This document shows positions 10,011-18,372 of a stretch of DNA of 64,000 nucleotides, one piece after another (the first letter of the stretch is position 1; every line of letters begins with the position of its first letter). The notes under the pieces are model-generated. The model did no database searches. It saw only the letters and a program-made list of their open reading frames with translations, and was not told where the DNA came from. Source of the stretch: Flaviaestuariibacter flavus (GTDB taxonomy: Bacteria; Bacteroidota; Bacteroidia; Chitinophagales; Chitinophagaceae); the NCBI RefSeq assembly GCF_004337505.1, contig NZ_SJZI01000042.1, forward strand, positions 372,001 through 436,000, read 5' to 3'. The position numbers were made by a program, and so were the translations under genes.

Positions 10011-11207
10011 ATGAAAATGATTCCTTTCAGCGCATTGCTATTGCTGGCGGTTGCCTGCAATAAGGGGGGCAGTAGCGGCGGAGACACGCCGGCCCAGCAG
10101 GCGCGCATCAGCATCGAAGACCTGGCGCTTGCCGAAGGCAATGGCGGAAGCACCGAGTTCGCGTTTCGCGTGCTCCTGGAAAACGCGCCTTCGGGAAATG
10201 TTACGGTGCAATATGGCACGCAGGACGGCACGGCCCGGAGCGGCGAGGATTTTACCGCCGTCAGTGGCGCGACGCTCACCTTCGCGCCCGGAGAGACCGA
10301 AAAGCGGATCCGCATCAGCGTTACCGCCGACGATATCCGCGAGGGCGACGACCAGTTTAAAGTGGTGCTGGCAAACGCCTCCGGCGCCGTTATCACCCGC
10401 AGCAGCGCCACCGGCCAGATCATCAACGACGACACGCGGGTGCCCTTCACCAATGCCGGCTATGATGCGCCCACATCCTATCCTGGCTATACGCTGGCGT
10501 GGAGCGATGAGTTCAACGGGCCTTCTCTCAACACTACCGACTGGAAAAACCAGAATGGCGACGGCTGCCCGGGGCTGTGTGGTTGGGGCAACAATGAACT
10601 CGAGTACTATACCGACCGTCCCGAGAACCTGTTTTTCCAGGATGGCAAGCTGGTGATCGAGGCGCGCAAGGAAGACTATAGCGGCAAAGCCTATACGTCA
10701 TCCAAGATCCTGACGGAAGGGAAGAAGACCTTTAAGTTCGGCCGCATCGATATCCGTGCCCGTCTGCCGAAAGGCAAGGGCATCTGGCCGGCGCTATGGC
10801 TGCTGCCGCAAGACAATGTATATGGCGGCTGGCCCCGCAGCGGCGAGATCGACCTGATGGAACTGGTGGGCCATGAACCCAACAAGGTATACGGCACCCT
10901 GCACTACGGTCCCGGCCCCGGCAGCACGCAAACAAGCCGCGGCTATACGCTTCCTTCTGGAAATTTCAACGACGAGTTTCATGTGTTCTCGCTTGAATGG
11001 AAGCAGGACCAGATCAAGTGGTACGTGGACAACAACCTGTATTCTACCGTGAACCGGGCGGATATCGGCGCGCTCAACTGGCCCTTCAACGAGCGCTTTT
11101 ACCTCATATTCAACCTCGCGGTTGGCGGCAACTGGCCCGGCAACCCCGATGCTTCCACCTATCTCCCGCAATGGATGATCGTGGATTATATCCGCGTGTA
11201 TCAATAA
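10011..11207 (+). CDS. Lipoprotein with Calx-beta domain and GH16 beta-1,3-glucanase (laminarinase) domain
   Basis: Endo-acting glucanase, probably anchored on the outer membrane. The ATG at 10011 gives a lipoprotein signal with Cys16 (VACNKGG); an in-frame TTG lies at 9990. Residues about 33-142 form a Calx-beta domain (GTQDGTARSGEDF...) and about 160-398 a GH16 domain. The catalytic motif GEIDLMELVGHE places the nucleophile at Glu279, the helper Asp at 281 and the acid/base at Glu284. The spacing fits the laminarinase branch of GH16. The fused Calx-beta domain may act as a spacer or binding module. It lies between the GH3 and GH30 genes. Confidence 0.92.
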   Translation: MKMIPFSALLLLAVACNKGGSSGGDTPAQQARISIEDLALAEGNGGSTEFAFRVLLENAPSGNVTVQYGTQDGTARSGEDFTAVSGATLTFAPGETEKRIRISVTADDIREGDDQFKVVLANASGAVITRSSATGQIINDDTRVPFTNAGYDAPTSYPGYTLAWSDEFNGPSLNTTDWKNQNGDGCPGLCGWGNNELEYYTDRPENLFFQDGKLVIEARKEDYSGKAYTSSKILTEGKKTFKFGRIDIRARLPKGKGIWPALWLLPQDNVYGGWPRSGEIDLMELVGHEPNKVYGTLHYGPGPGSTQTSRGYTLPSGNFNDEFHVFSLEWKQDQIKWYVDNNLYSTVNRADIGALNWPFNERFYLIFNLAVGGNWPGNPDASTYLPQWMIVDYIRVYQ

Positions 11208-11222
11208 TGCATAAGTGTGTGG

Positions 11223-11278
11223 CAGGCAGCGTGAGTCCATTTTCGCAGCAATCGTTATTGGGCTCCCTGCCTGTTTTT
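11223..11278 (+). terminator. Possible terminator after the GH16 gene
   Basis: CAGGCAG (11223-11229) pairs with CTGCCTG (11267-11273), followed by five T. The loop is long (37 bases), so termination would be weak and some read-through to the GH30 gene is likely. Confidence 0.35.
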
Positions 11279-11294
11279 ATTAAAAAAAACAATA

Positions 11295-12734
11295 GTGAAA
11301 AATACCGCATTTTTCCTGCTTACGCTGGCGTTTGCGCTGGCCTGTAGCCGCAAGTCGGGCAGCGCGCCTGCCCCGCCCGTTGAGCCGCCACCGGTTTCAC
11401 CGGCGGGTGATGCCGTTGCCTGGTGGCTGACCACCGGCGGGGGCAACGCGCTGCTGCAACAACAGGCATCGCTTGCCTTCGGCACCGGTACAAATACTTT
11501 CCCGGTAATCGACGTCGACAGCACGCAGCGCTTCCAGTCGATGGACGGCTTTGGCTATACCCTCACCGGTGGCAGCGCTCAACTGATCAACGCCATGAGC
11601 GCTTCATCCGGGGCGGCCCTGCTTCAGGAGTTGTTCGGTACCGGCGGCGATGCCATTGGCGTCAGCTACCTGCGCATCAGCATCGGCGCCTCCGACCTGA
11701 GTGCTGCACCATTTACTTACAACGAACTGCAGGCGGGCCAAATAGATACCCTGCAGCAGCAGTTCAGTATCGCGGCCGAAAACGCTGACCTGGTTCCGTT
11801 ATTGAAGCAGATCGTACAGATCCAGCCGGGTATCAAAATCCTCGGCTCGCCGTGGACGGCGCCGCGCTGGATGAAAAGCAACGGCTCCTATATCGGCGGC
11901 TCCCTGCTGCCGCAGTACTACCGGGCCTATGCGCGCTACTTCGTGAAATATATCCAGGCCATGCAGGCCGAAGGCATCCGCATTGATGCCGTGACGGTGC
12001 AGAACGAGCCGCAGCATGGGGGCAACAATCCCAGCATGGTGATGAGCGCCACCGAGCAGGCCGACTTCGTCAAAAACCACCTCGGGCCGATGTTTGCAGC
12101 GGCGGGGATCACCACCAAAATCATCGTGTGGGACCATAACGCCGACAACCCCGGCTATCCCATCCAGGTGCTCAACGACCCGGCGGCAAAGGCTTATATC
12201 GATGGCTCCGCGTTTCACCTGTATGCAGGCAACATTTCGGCGCTGACGCAGGTGCACAACGCACACCCCGACCGCAACGTGTATTTCACCGAGCAGTGGA
12301 TCGGCGGGCCCGGCAACTTTGGTGGCGACCTGAAGTGGCATATCGAAAATCTTATGGGCGGCGCACCGCGCAACTGGAGCCGCAACGTGCTGGAATGGAA
12401 CCTGGCCGCTGATGCCAACTACGGCCCGCATACCGACCAGGGCGGCTGCAGCACCTGTCTTGGCGCCCTCACCATCAGCGGCAACAGTGTGCTGCGCAAC
12501 ACCGCGTATTACGTGGTTGCACACAGCTCGCGCTTTGTGCCGCAAGGCTCTGTGCGGGTGCAGAGCAGCATCGTGACAGGCCTGCCCAACGTAGCCTACA
12601 CGACGCCGGCTGGCAAAAAGGTGCTGCTGGTGCTCAACAGCGGCGGCACGCCGCGCAGCTTCAATATCCGCCAGGGTGGCCGCCAGGTGACCGCTTTGCT
12701 CGAAGGCGGTGCGGTGGGCACTTTCGTTTGGTGA
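11295..12734 (+). CDS. Glycoside hydrolase family 30 lipoprotein
   Basis: Probable endo- or exo-beta-1,6-glucanase. The GTG at 11295 starts a lipoprotein signal with Cys17 (FALACSRK). The 479-residue product has the GH30 start motif RFQSMDGFGYTLTGGSA, the acid/base Glu238 in TVQNEP and the nucleophile Glu333 in YFTEQW, followed by the small beta-domain usual for GH30. Family members in Bacteroidota beta-1,6-glucan loci cut the side chains of fungal and algal glucans. As the last gene of the locus it is followed by a strong terminator. Activity is inferred from family and neighbours. Confidence 0.9.
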   Translation: MKNTAFFLLTLAFALACSRKSGSAPAPPVEPPPVSPAGDAVAWWLTTGGGNALLQQQASLAFGTGTNTFPVIDVDSTQRFQSMDGFGYTLTGGSAQLINAMSASSGAALLQELFGTGGDAIGVSYLRISIGASDLSAAPFTYNELQAGQIDTLQQQFSIAAENADLVPLLKQIVQIQPGIKILGSPWTAPRWMKSNGSYIGGSLLPQYYRAYARYFVKYIQAMQAEGIRIDAVTVQNEPQHGGNNPSMVMSATEQADFVKNHLGPMFAAAGITTKIIVWDHNADNPGYPIQVLNDPAAKAYIDGSAFHLYAGNISALTQVHNAHPDRNVYFTEQWIGGPGNFGGDLKWHIENLMGGAPRNWSRNVLEWNLAADANYGPHTDQGGCSTCLGALTISGNSVLRNTAYYVVAHSSRFVPQGSVRVQSSIVTGLPNVAYTTPAGKKVLLVLNSGGTPRSFNIRQGGRQVTALLEGGAVGTFVW

Positions 12735-12757
12735 TTTTTCTCCTTGTGTCATACAGC

Positions 12758-12785
12758 GCCCGCGGTTTTCACCGCGGGCTTTTTT
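12758..12785 (+). terminator. Intrinsic terminator ending the glucan locus
   Basis: Perfect 9-bp stem GCCCGCGGT/ACCGCGGGC with loop TTTC, followed by six T. It ends the plus-strand transcript 24 bases after the GH30 stop codon. Confidence 0.9.
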
Positions 12786-12790
12786 GTATG

Positions 12791-13522
12791 CTACGTAAGC
12801 AGTAATGAGCGGGCATCGCCGCTTCCGGTGTCGTAGATCAGGATGCCTTCCGAGTGCGCATCGAGTGCGCCCGCAGGTTCGCCTTGAGGCGTCCAGGCAG
12901 CGCTGCTACCGGCACAGATAAAATCATCGGCCGGTCCAACTGCGTTGGCCATCAGCACGTGCATGTTGTGTTGTTGTGCCACAGCAGGGTAATGGGCCTG
13001 CGCTTTCGCCAACCCGTTTTCTGACTTGGCTACAGAGGCCAGGTAGACCCTCGCGCCATGCGCTGCCGCCGTAGCGGCGTGTGCCGGTTGCAAGGATTCG
13101 TAGCAGATGGCCGGCGCCAGGCGCAGGCCGTCGAGCTCCACCAGGAGCGCTTCGGTGCCGGCGATGAAGAAGGGCAACTCGTCGTCATGCAGCAGCTGCT
13201 TGGCATAACGCTGCCGCGGCTTGTTGGGAATGAAAAAGTGCAGGCCGATGCGGGTGCCGGAGGCGGCTCTTTCCGGCAGGCCGGCGCCGATCACGATGTG
13301 GTGGGCGTCGCCCAATTGCTGCAGGGAGTGGAGTTCGGGCTCATTGCCCGTAAATGCCAGCTCAGCGGCCAGCCGGGGCTCATAGCCCGTCAGCGACAGC
13401 TCGGGGAAAAGTACCAGGGCGGCGCCTTCCGCTGCTGCAGCCCGCACAAAACGTTCGTGCAGTACCAGGTTGTGCGCCCGGTCGCCGGCAAGGGGTCGGA
13501 TTTGAGCCGCGCAAAGGATCAT
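12791..13522 (-). CDS. Carbon-nitrogen hydrolase (nitrilase superfamily)
   Basis: Cytoplasmic amidase-type hydrolase of 243 residues with no signal peptide. The Glu-Lys-Cys catalytic triad of the superfamily is visible: Glu in FPELSLTGYEP, Lys in YAKQLLHDDE and Cys in ICYESLQ. The substrate cannot be told from sequence; omega-amidase or N-carbamoyl hydrolase roles are common for this size. It is convergent with the glucan locus and divergent from the next gene. A TATTTTTAC box on its strand at 13647-13639 could be its promoter. Confidence 0.85.
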   Translation of the reverse strand: MILCAAQIRPLAGDRAHNLVLHERFVRAAAAEGAALVLFPELSLTGYEPRLAAELAFTGNEPELHSLQQLGDAHHIVIGAGLPERAASGTRIGLHFFIPNKPRQRYAKQLLHDDELPFFIAGTEALLVELDGLRLAPAICYESLQPAHAATAAAHGARVYLASVAKSENGLAKAQAHYPAVAQQHNMHVLMANAVGPADDFICAGSSAAWTPQGEPAGALDAHSEGILIYDTGSGDARSLLLT

Positions 13523-13638
13523 GATTACTTTTTCTAAAAATAAGCCCGGCCTCGGGGCGATTTCGTGCCGCCCCGGCGTTTATTTTTTGGCGGTACGCAG
13601 CAGTTTTCAATTTTTAAGCATCTTTATATACCTGGACC

Positions 13639-13647
13639 GTAAAAATA
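13639..13647 (-). promoter_or_regulatory. Promoter -7-like box for the nitrilase-family gene
   Basis: TATTTTTAC on the minus strand, 116 bases upstream of the ATG at 13522. It is the same box as upstream of the TolC, BamA-like and isocitrate dehydrogenase genes. No -33 element is evident. Confidence 0.35.
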
Positions 13648-13700
13648 CGGGCCGCTGGCAGCGCTCCTGTGCCGCCAACCCCAAACTAAAGCAACTGCAA

Positions 13701-15827
13701 ATGATGAATCCCAAAGCCCTCAATCCACAAGGCTGCCCTGCTGCGCGGCCGGTAATTTTTTTCTTCCGTAAACCGGTTCTAATTCGAATTCTTTCCGCAT
13801 TAAGCGTAGTTGCCGCCGTATTTGCCCAGGATGCCCGTGCCCAGGCCCCGACGCTTTCCAACCGCGGAACGGATTTCTGGGTGGGCTATGGGCACCACCA
13901 GTTTATGGAGCCGGGGCAGACAAACGCCCAGGAGATGGTGCTCTACCTGAGTGCGGAGCAGGCTGCTACCGTTACGGTGACCCTCGTTACCGGCAGCGCA
14001 ACTCCCAGAGTGTACACCTACAACGTACCGGCAAATACAACGATCACGACCGATCTGATTGCAAAGAGCGGCGCTTATGACATGCGCCTCTATTCACCGC
14101 CGGTGTCGCTCGGTGGTAATGGGGGCGAAGGCATCTTCAATCGTTCGGTTCACATTGAAAGTAATGTGCCCATCGTTGCTTATGCGCATATTTATGGCTC
14201 GGCATCTTCGGGTGCGGCCCTGCTGTTGCCAACGAACGCCTGGGGCTATTCCTATACCTCGGTGAACAGCGCCCAGAGTTATGCCGCCAATTGCTTTTCC
14301 TGGGTTTATGTAGTTGCCAGGGAAGACAGTACTATGGTGGAGATCACCCCGAGCGTGGCGACCCGTCTCGGTAAGCCGGCCGGCGTGCCGTTTACGGTGA
14401 CCCTCAGCAAAGGACAGGTCTACCAGGTTTTGGGTGCTCCTGAAAGTGCTTCGGCCAAAAGCCAGATGACCGGTACGCGGGTGCGGTCGGTTGTCAACAG
14501 CCTCGGTGTCAGCCAGCCCATTGCTGTCTTTTCGGGTAGCTCGCGCACTTCGGGCGAAATGCTTTGCGGCGGCTCGGGTGGCGGCGATAATGACATGCAG
14601 CAGGCCTTCCCCGCGCATGCCTGGGGCACCCGTTACCTGACCGCGCCTTTTTCTACCTCAACGGCCGCAAGTACCTTCCAGACAAATGTGTACAAGGTGA
14701 TTACCCGCTGGCCCAATACCGTGGTGCGGCGGAATGGCGTGGTGCTCACCCCGGGCGTAGATGGCTATTATATTTTCGCCAGCAACCAGCCGGAACTCAT
14801 TGAAGCGGACAAGCCGGTTATGGTTGGACAGTTCATGGGCGGTGGCAGCTGCGTTGGCAGCCTTGGCGACCCGGAAATGGTATTCCTTACAGCCCTGGAC
14901 CAGGGCATTACCTCGGCCCGCTTTTTCCGCAACACCCGGGAGGGGATCTCGATCAACTATGCTACGGTGATTGTGCCTGATGCTGCGCTTGCCTCGCTGC
15001 GCATCGATGGTGGCTCCGCCTTCAACCACGTATATGATCACCCGCGCCTCGCCGGCTATAAGATTGTTGTAAAAAGCTGGACGGCGGCGCAGGCCTCCGT
15101 GCAGATCCAGTGCGATTCGGCGTTCACCGCAATCACGTACGGACTCGGCTCGGTGGAGAGCTATGGCTATAATGTGGGACTGCTGGTGCGTAACCTCGAC
15201 GCCTGGCCTACTGCCCGCATACAGGGCAGCGCAGAAGGCACCGATACCGTGCAGGCCGGCGCGCCTTTCCGCTTCGTGGTGCGCTCGCCCCATCGCCTGA
15301 CGGGCATCACGTGGCAACTGAGCGGCGTTTCGGGCCTTTCACCCTCCGCCGACGCTACGCTCACCAACCCCGCGGCCGTCGACTCCGTGCAGATCAATGG
15401 CCGTATGTGGTATACCTATCAAACGGCCAGTACTTATACCGCATCGGTTACCGGCAGCTATTCAGTGCCGGTGCGCTATGCCTTTCCGCTGCTGGAGCAA
15501 TCCGACGGGCAGGCAACGGTTGCCTATAACTTCAGCGTCGCCGGTGTTGCCACCGCAGCGTCCAACCTTGTAGCCGATGCATCGGAGCTTACGGTTGGCC
15601 CGAACCCGGTGCGCGGTGCCCTGCAGATCCGCTACAAGGGCCGCCCCGGCGGTTTGCTTACGGCCACCCTGCTGAACAGCATGGGGCGCCCGGCAGGTCG
15701 CTCCCACACCCTTAGCGGCAACACCGCCACAATGGACGTCAGCGGGCTGCCCGCGGGTGTATATACACTGCTGCTTACCGACAGCCGGAGCGGCCGCACG
15801 CTGCAGCGGCAGGTCGTGAAGCTGTAA
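13701..15827 (+). CDS. Secreted IgGFc-binding-domain-like protein with type IX sorting tail
   Basis: Large secreted protein of 708 residues. The ATG at 13701 (or 13704) is preferred; the frame is open back to 13521 without a plausible start. A signal peptide ends near residue 48 (DARAQA). The mature N-terminus, TDFWVGYGHHQFM...QEMVLYLSAEQAATVTVTL, resembles the N-terminal domain of IgGFc-binding proteins, which in bacteria is found in adhesins. The last about 80 residues (VGPNPVRGALQIRY ... LPAGVYTLLLTD ... RQVVKL) are a type A C-terminal sorting domain for the type IX system, whose core genes are at 46-51 kb. Likely cell-surface or released; the ligand is unknown. Confidence 0.8.
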   Translation: MMNPKALNPQGCPAARPVIFFFRKPVLIRILSALSVVAAVFAQDARAQAPTLSNRGTDFWVGYGHHQFMEPGQTNAQEMVLYLSAEQAATVTVTLVTGSATPRVYTYNVPANTTITTDLIAKSGAYDMRLYSPPVSLGGNGGEGIFNRSVHIESNVPIVAYAHIYGSASSGAALLLPTNAWGYSYTSVNSAQSYAANCFSWVYVVAREDSTMVEITPSVATRLGKPAGVPFTVTLSKGQVYQVLGAPESASAKSQMTGTRVRSVVNSLGVSQPIAVFSGSSRTSGEMLCGGSGGGDNDMQQAFPAHAWGTRYLTAPFSTSTAASTFQTNVYKVITRWPNTVVRRNGVVLTPGVDGYYIFASNQPELIEADKPVMVGQFMGGGSCVGSLGDPEMVFLTALDQGITSARFFRNTREGISINYATVIVPDAALASLRIDGGSAFNHVYDHPRLAGYKIVVKSWTAAQASVQIQCDSAFTAITYGLGSVESYGYNVGLLVRNLDAWPTARIQGSAEGTDTVQAGAPFRFVVRSPHRLTGITWQLSGVSGLSPSADATLTNPAAVDSVQINGRMWYTYQTASTYTASVTGSYSVPVRYAFPLLEQSDGQATVAYNFSVAGVATAASNLVADASELTVGPNPVRGALQIRYKGRPGGLLTATLLNSMGRPAGRSHTLSGNTATMDVSGLPAGVYTLLLTDSRSGRTLQRQVVKL

Positions 15828-15864
15828 CCCGGGATATATCCGGTGCCATCCGAAAGCACGATAA

Positions 15865-15900
15865 GCCGACCACAGGTAATGCCTGTCGGTCGGCTTTTTT
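15865..15900 (+). terminator. Intrinsic terminator after the IgGFc-like gene
   Basis: GCCGACC/GGTCGGC stem extended by ACAGG/CCTGT around a short loop, followed by six T. It lies 38 bases past the stop codon. Confidence 0.85.
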
Positions 15901-16045
15901 GCATGGCATCTCGTGGTTTGCAGCGGCTTCCGCGTGCTCCCTGCAAATGGCGCATAGGCCGGCGCGAGTATGGTGTCGCGGCTTTTGCGTGGCTGGTAAG
16001 GTTCTGAATGCAAATGCCCCGACGGATTGTCAGGGCATTTGCGTT

Positions 16046-16120
16046 TGGTGGCCTCGCCAGGAATCGAACCTGGATCTGGAGCTTCGGAAACTCTTATACT
16101 ATCCATTGTACTACGAGGCC
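16046..16120 (-). tRNA. tRNA-Arg (anticodon CCG)
   Basis: Read on the minus strand the RNA folds as a normal cloverleaf: acceptor GGCCTCG/CGAGGCC, D stem GTAC/GTAT with loop AATGGATA, anticodon loop TTCCGAA, a 4-base variable loop, and T stem CCAGG/CCTGG with loop TTCGATT. Discriminator A is followed by an encoded CCA (16048-16046). Anticodon CCG reads CGG arginine codons. The outer pair of the anticodon stem (27-43) is an A-C mismatch and the inner one (31-39) a T-G wobble, which is slightly unusual. Confidence 0.95.
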
Positions 16121-16160
16121 ATTGCCGCTGCGGTTTCGCCGCGGGCCGACAAAGATAGGG

Positions 16161-16257
16161 AAATGCGCTAATGTGCTGTGAGAATGCGGTAATGCGGTAA
16201 TGGAAGGTGTAGCGTACAAGTTACCAATAGACCAATTAACCAATAGACTAATCCCCC
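16161..16257. repeat. Iterated-word elements, classes AATGCGGT and CCAATAG
   Basis: At 16161-16203 the word AATGCGGT and variants recur (AATGCGCTAATGTG, GAATGCGGTAATGCGGTAATGG). At 16219-16257 a second class follows: TTACCAATAG, ACCAATTAAC, CAATAGACTAATC. The element fills the space between the tRNA and the end of marC. The first class reappears at 60791-60930, the second at 56641-56670 and 60343-60431. Confidence 0.75.
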
Positions 16258-16262
16258 GACTC

Positions 16263-16841
16263 CTACCTGATCAGGCCGTGCGCATTGGTGGCGAAGATTT
16301 TCACCGCAATGGCCAGCAGGATAACGCCGAAGAACTTACGTATGGCCAGCAGACCCGAAGGCCCCAGCAGGCGCTCGATGTGACGGAGCGACTTTAACAC
16401 GATCAACACGAAAACGAGGTTGGCCAGGATGCCCAGCAGCATGGTGGTGTAGTCGTAGTTGGCCTTCAGGGAGATGATGGTAGTCAGCGTACCCGAGCCG
16501 GCAATAAGCGGAAAGGCAATGGGCACCACCGTGGCGGCGCGCGCTTCGCTTTCACCTTTGAAGAACTCTACGCCCAGTACCATTTCCAGACCCACGATGA
16601 AGATGACGATGGAGCCGCCCACGGCAAAGGATTTTACATCCAGGCCCAGCAGCCCCAGGAAGGGCTTGCCGCCATACAGGAAGCCGATCATCAGCGCACC
16701 CGAGATCAGCGTGGCACGTACCTCGTGGATGCCGCCCAGCTTATTCTTCAGCGAAATGAGCACCGGGATGGCACCCACGATGTCAATCACGGCAAAAAGG
16801 GTGAAGGTCACCGTGAGCAGCTCGTTGACGTTGATTTCCAT
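16263..16841 (-). CDS. MarC-family integral membrane protein
   Basis: The 192-residue product starts MEINVNELLTVTFTLFAVIDIVGAIP and has about six hydrophobic segments with the family features GSGTLTTIISL and FFGVILLAIAVKIF. The ATG at 16841 is chosen; the frame runs upstream to 16916 through a purine-rich repeat that would encode an unlikely leader. The family (UPF0056) has no settled function; older links to multiple antibiotic resistance were not upheld. It lies alone between the tRNA and the cobalamin block. A CATCTTTG box about 18 bases upstream is close to the -7 consensus. Confidence 0.9.
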   Translation of the reverse strand: MEINVNELLTVTFTLFAVIDIVGAIPVLISLKNKLGGIHEVRATLISGALMIGFLYGGKPFLGLLGLDVKSFAVGGSIVIFIVGLEMVLGVEFFKGESEARAATVVPIAFPLIAGSGTLTTIISLKANYDYTTMLLGILANLVFVLIVLKSLRHIERLLGPSGLLAIRKFFGVILLAIAVKIFATNAHGLIR

Positions 16842-16865
16842 GGAAAGGGTTTGCCACAAAGATGC

Positions 16866-17016
16866 GAACGAGAACGGGAGAAAACAGAAAAAGAGAAAAA
16901 GAGAACGAGATAACAAGAGAACGAGAAGTCAATACGATGAGAAAAAGGGAATGGCTTCCCCGGTGTATTTATGCATCTCGTTCTTGCTCCTCACGTTCTC
17001 TTGTTGTCTTGTTCTC
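16866..17016. repeat. Inverted repeat of GAGAAC/AACAAG words overlapping the end of cobC
   Basis: A purine-rich left arm (16866-16925) is built of GAGAACG, AGAAAA and AACAAGAG words. The core 16901-16923 matches the reverse complement of 16994-17016 at 21 of 23 positions. The arms enclose about 70 bases. The right arm contains the stop codon and the last eight codons of cobC; the left arm lies just upstream of the marC start. On RNA it could form a long stem. Confidence 0.85.
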
Positions 17017-17611
17017 GCACCGGCCGGTGCCGCTCCACGCCTCGCTTTACGTTATGCAAAAAGCGGTGGCCAAGACCCGCTCCCTTGCGGTGCAGGTGCA
17101 CGGTGCAGCCGTAGTGGATCGGGAAGGCATCGAAGGAGTCGCGCAGGGGCACATCATTGATGTGGGCCAGCACACTTCGGATCACACCGCCGTGCGTCAC
17201 CACGGCCACAGGGCCGCCCGCATCGGGGAGCGACTGCAGGAAGGCAATCACGCGCTCGTATAAAAGCATGTAGCTCTCGCCGCCGGGGATGCACACATGC
17301 ACAAAGTCGTCCATCCAGGCCTGGAGCGGCGCGGGTTCGATATCGTCCCAGGAGCGCAGCTCCCAATGGCCGCAGCTGATCTCTTTGAGGCGGTCATCGA
17401 AGCGGATAGCATGACCGGGAAAAAGCCGCTCGGCAAGACGGCGGCAGCGTTGCAAGGGACTCGAGTAAACGGCAGCCACATGCGGCGGAAGGTGCGCGAC
17501 AATCGCCGCAGCTTCTTCATCAAAGCTTTCCGTAACGCCAAGGTCGGCTTGCCCGTAGCAGGTGCCCGGCGCCACATCGGGGGTGGTATGCCGGATCAGG
17601 TAGATCTCCAT
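16991..17611 (-). CDS. cobC: Alpha-ribazole phosphatase / histidine phosphatase family
   Basis: Removes the 5'-phosphate from alpha-ribazole phosphate or adenosylcobalamin phosphate in the last part of cobalamin nucleotide-loop assembly. The 206-residue product begins MEIYLIRHTTPD, with the RHG-type catalytic His in LIRHT and the second His in VVTHGGVIRS. It overlaps the 3' end of cobS by 16 bases, so translation is coupled. The very C-terminus (REQDNKRT) is encoded by one arm of an inverted repeat, suggesting that the original stop was displaced or that the tail is dispensable. Confidence 0.9.
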   Translation of the reverse strand: MEIYLIRHTTPDVAPGTCYGQADLGVTESFDEEAAAIVAHLPPHVAAVYSSPLQRCRRLAERLFPGHAIRFDDRLKEISCGHWELRSWDDIEPAPLQAWMDDFVHVCIPGGESYMLLYERVIAFLQSLPDAGGPVAVVTHGGVIRSVLAHINDVPLRDSFDAFPIHYGCTVHLHRKGAGLGHRFLHNVKRGVERHRPVREQDNKRT

Positions 17612-18369
17612 AAAACCAGTATTGTCAAATAACACACCAGCTCGGTTACTTGTTGCAGGGCGCCCAGGCAGTCGCCGGTATAGCCGCCGATCCACTTTTC
17701 GTAATAACGTTTTGACCAGAACACCAGCCCCGCCACCGGCAGCAACACCAGGGCCGCTTTTAGCGGAAGCAGCAGCAGCGGTGCCGCGCCACAAAGCGCT
17801 GCCAAGCCGTAGGCTGCGGGTCCGAGTCGCTCGGAAGCGAGCGGCTTCGCCTTGCTGCCGGGCTGCAGCACGTATTGCGATACCTGGATAAGACTTACAG
17901 CCGAAAAACGGCTCAGCGAATGCCCGAGCGCCAGCACCACTACGTATTGCCAGAGGCTGTCCACTTCGGTAAACAGGTGCGTGAGCAGCAGGAATTTTAG
18001 TCCCAGTACCAGCACAAGACCCGCTACGCCAAAAGTGCCAAGGCGGCTGTCTTTCATGATCGTGAGGATCTGCTCGCGGTTCCAGCCGCCACCGAAGGCA
18101 TCGCAACAGTCGGCGAAGCCGTCTTCGTGAAATGCACCCGTGAGCAGCAGCGAGGCGCCGATGGCCAGTAGCACCGCCACATCGGTGACGCCGATGAAAT
18201 AAAAGATCCAGAAGACCAGGAAATGCACTGCTGCCACAATCCAGCCTGCAAGCGGGAAGTAGCGCGCCGAGGCCTGCAGGTATTCGGGCTGATGGTCGGC
18301 CCAACGGCTCACCGGGATGCGCGTGAGAAACATCAGGGCTGTAAGAAAGATGCGGAGCTCGCGTTTCAT
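17596..18369 (-). CDS. cobS: Adenosylcobinamide-GDP ribazoletransferase (cobalamin synthase)
   Basis: Joins adenosylcobinamide-GDP to alpha-ribazole or its phosphate at the inner membrane. The 257-residue product has the family N-terminus (FLTALMFLTRIPVS), the acidic motif GAFHEDGFADCCDAFGGG that binds the metal-nucleotide, and about six hydrophobic segments. Three bases separate it from cobT and it overlaps cobC, so cobT-cobS-cobC form a tight operon. Confidence 0.95.
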   Translation of the reverse strand: MKRELRIFLTALMFLTRIPVSRWADHQPEYLQASARYFPLAGWIVAAVHFLVFWIFYFIGVTDVAVLLAIGASLLLTGAFHEDGFADCCDAFGGGWNREQILTIMKDSRLGTFGVAGLVLVLGLKFLLLTHLFTEVDSLWQYVVVLALGHSLSRFSAVSLIQVSQYVLQPGSKAKPLASERLGPAAYGLAALCGAAPLLLLPLKAALVLLPVAGLVFWSKRYYEKWIGGYTGDCLGALQQVTELVCYLTILVLWRST

Positions 18370-18372
18370 TCT

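Noticed and set aside
16991..18304. A 437-codon frame read as a cobS-cobC fusion
   Set aside because: Its upstream part is cobS in the wrong frame; only the segment from 17611 on is CobC.
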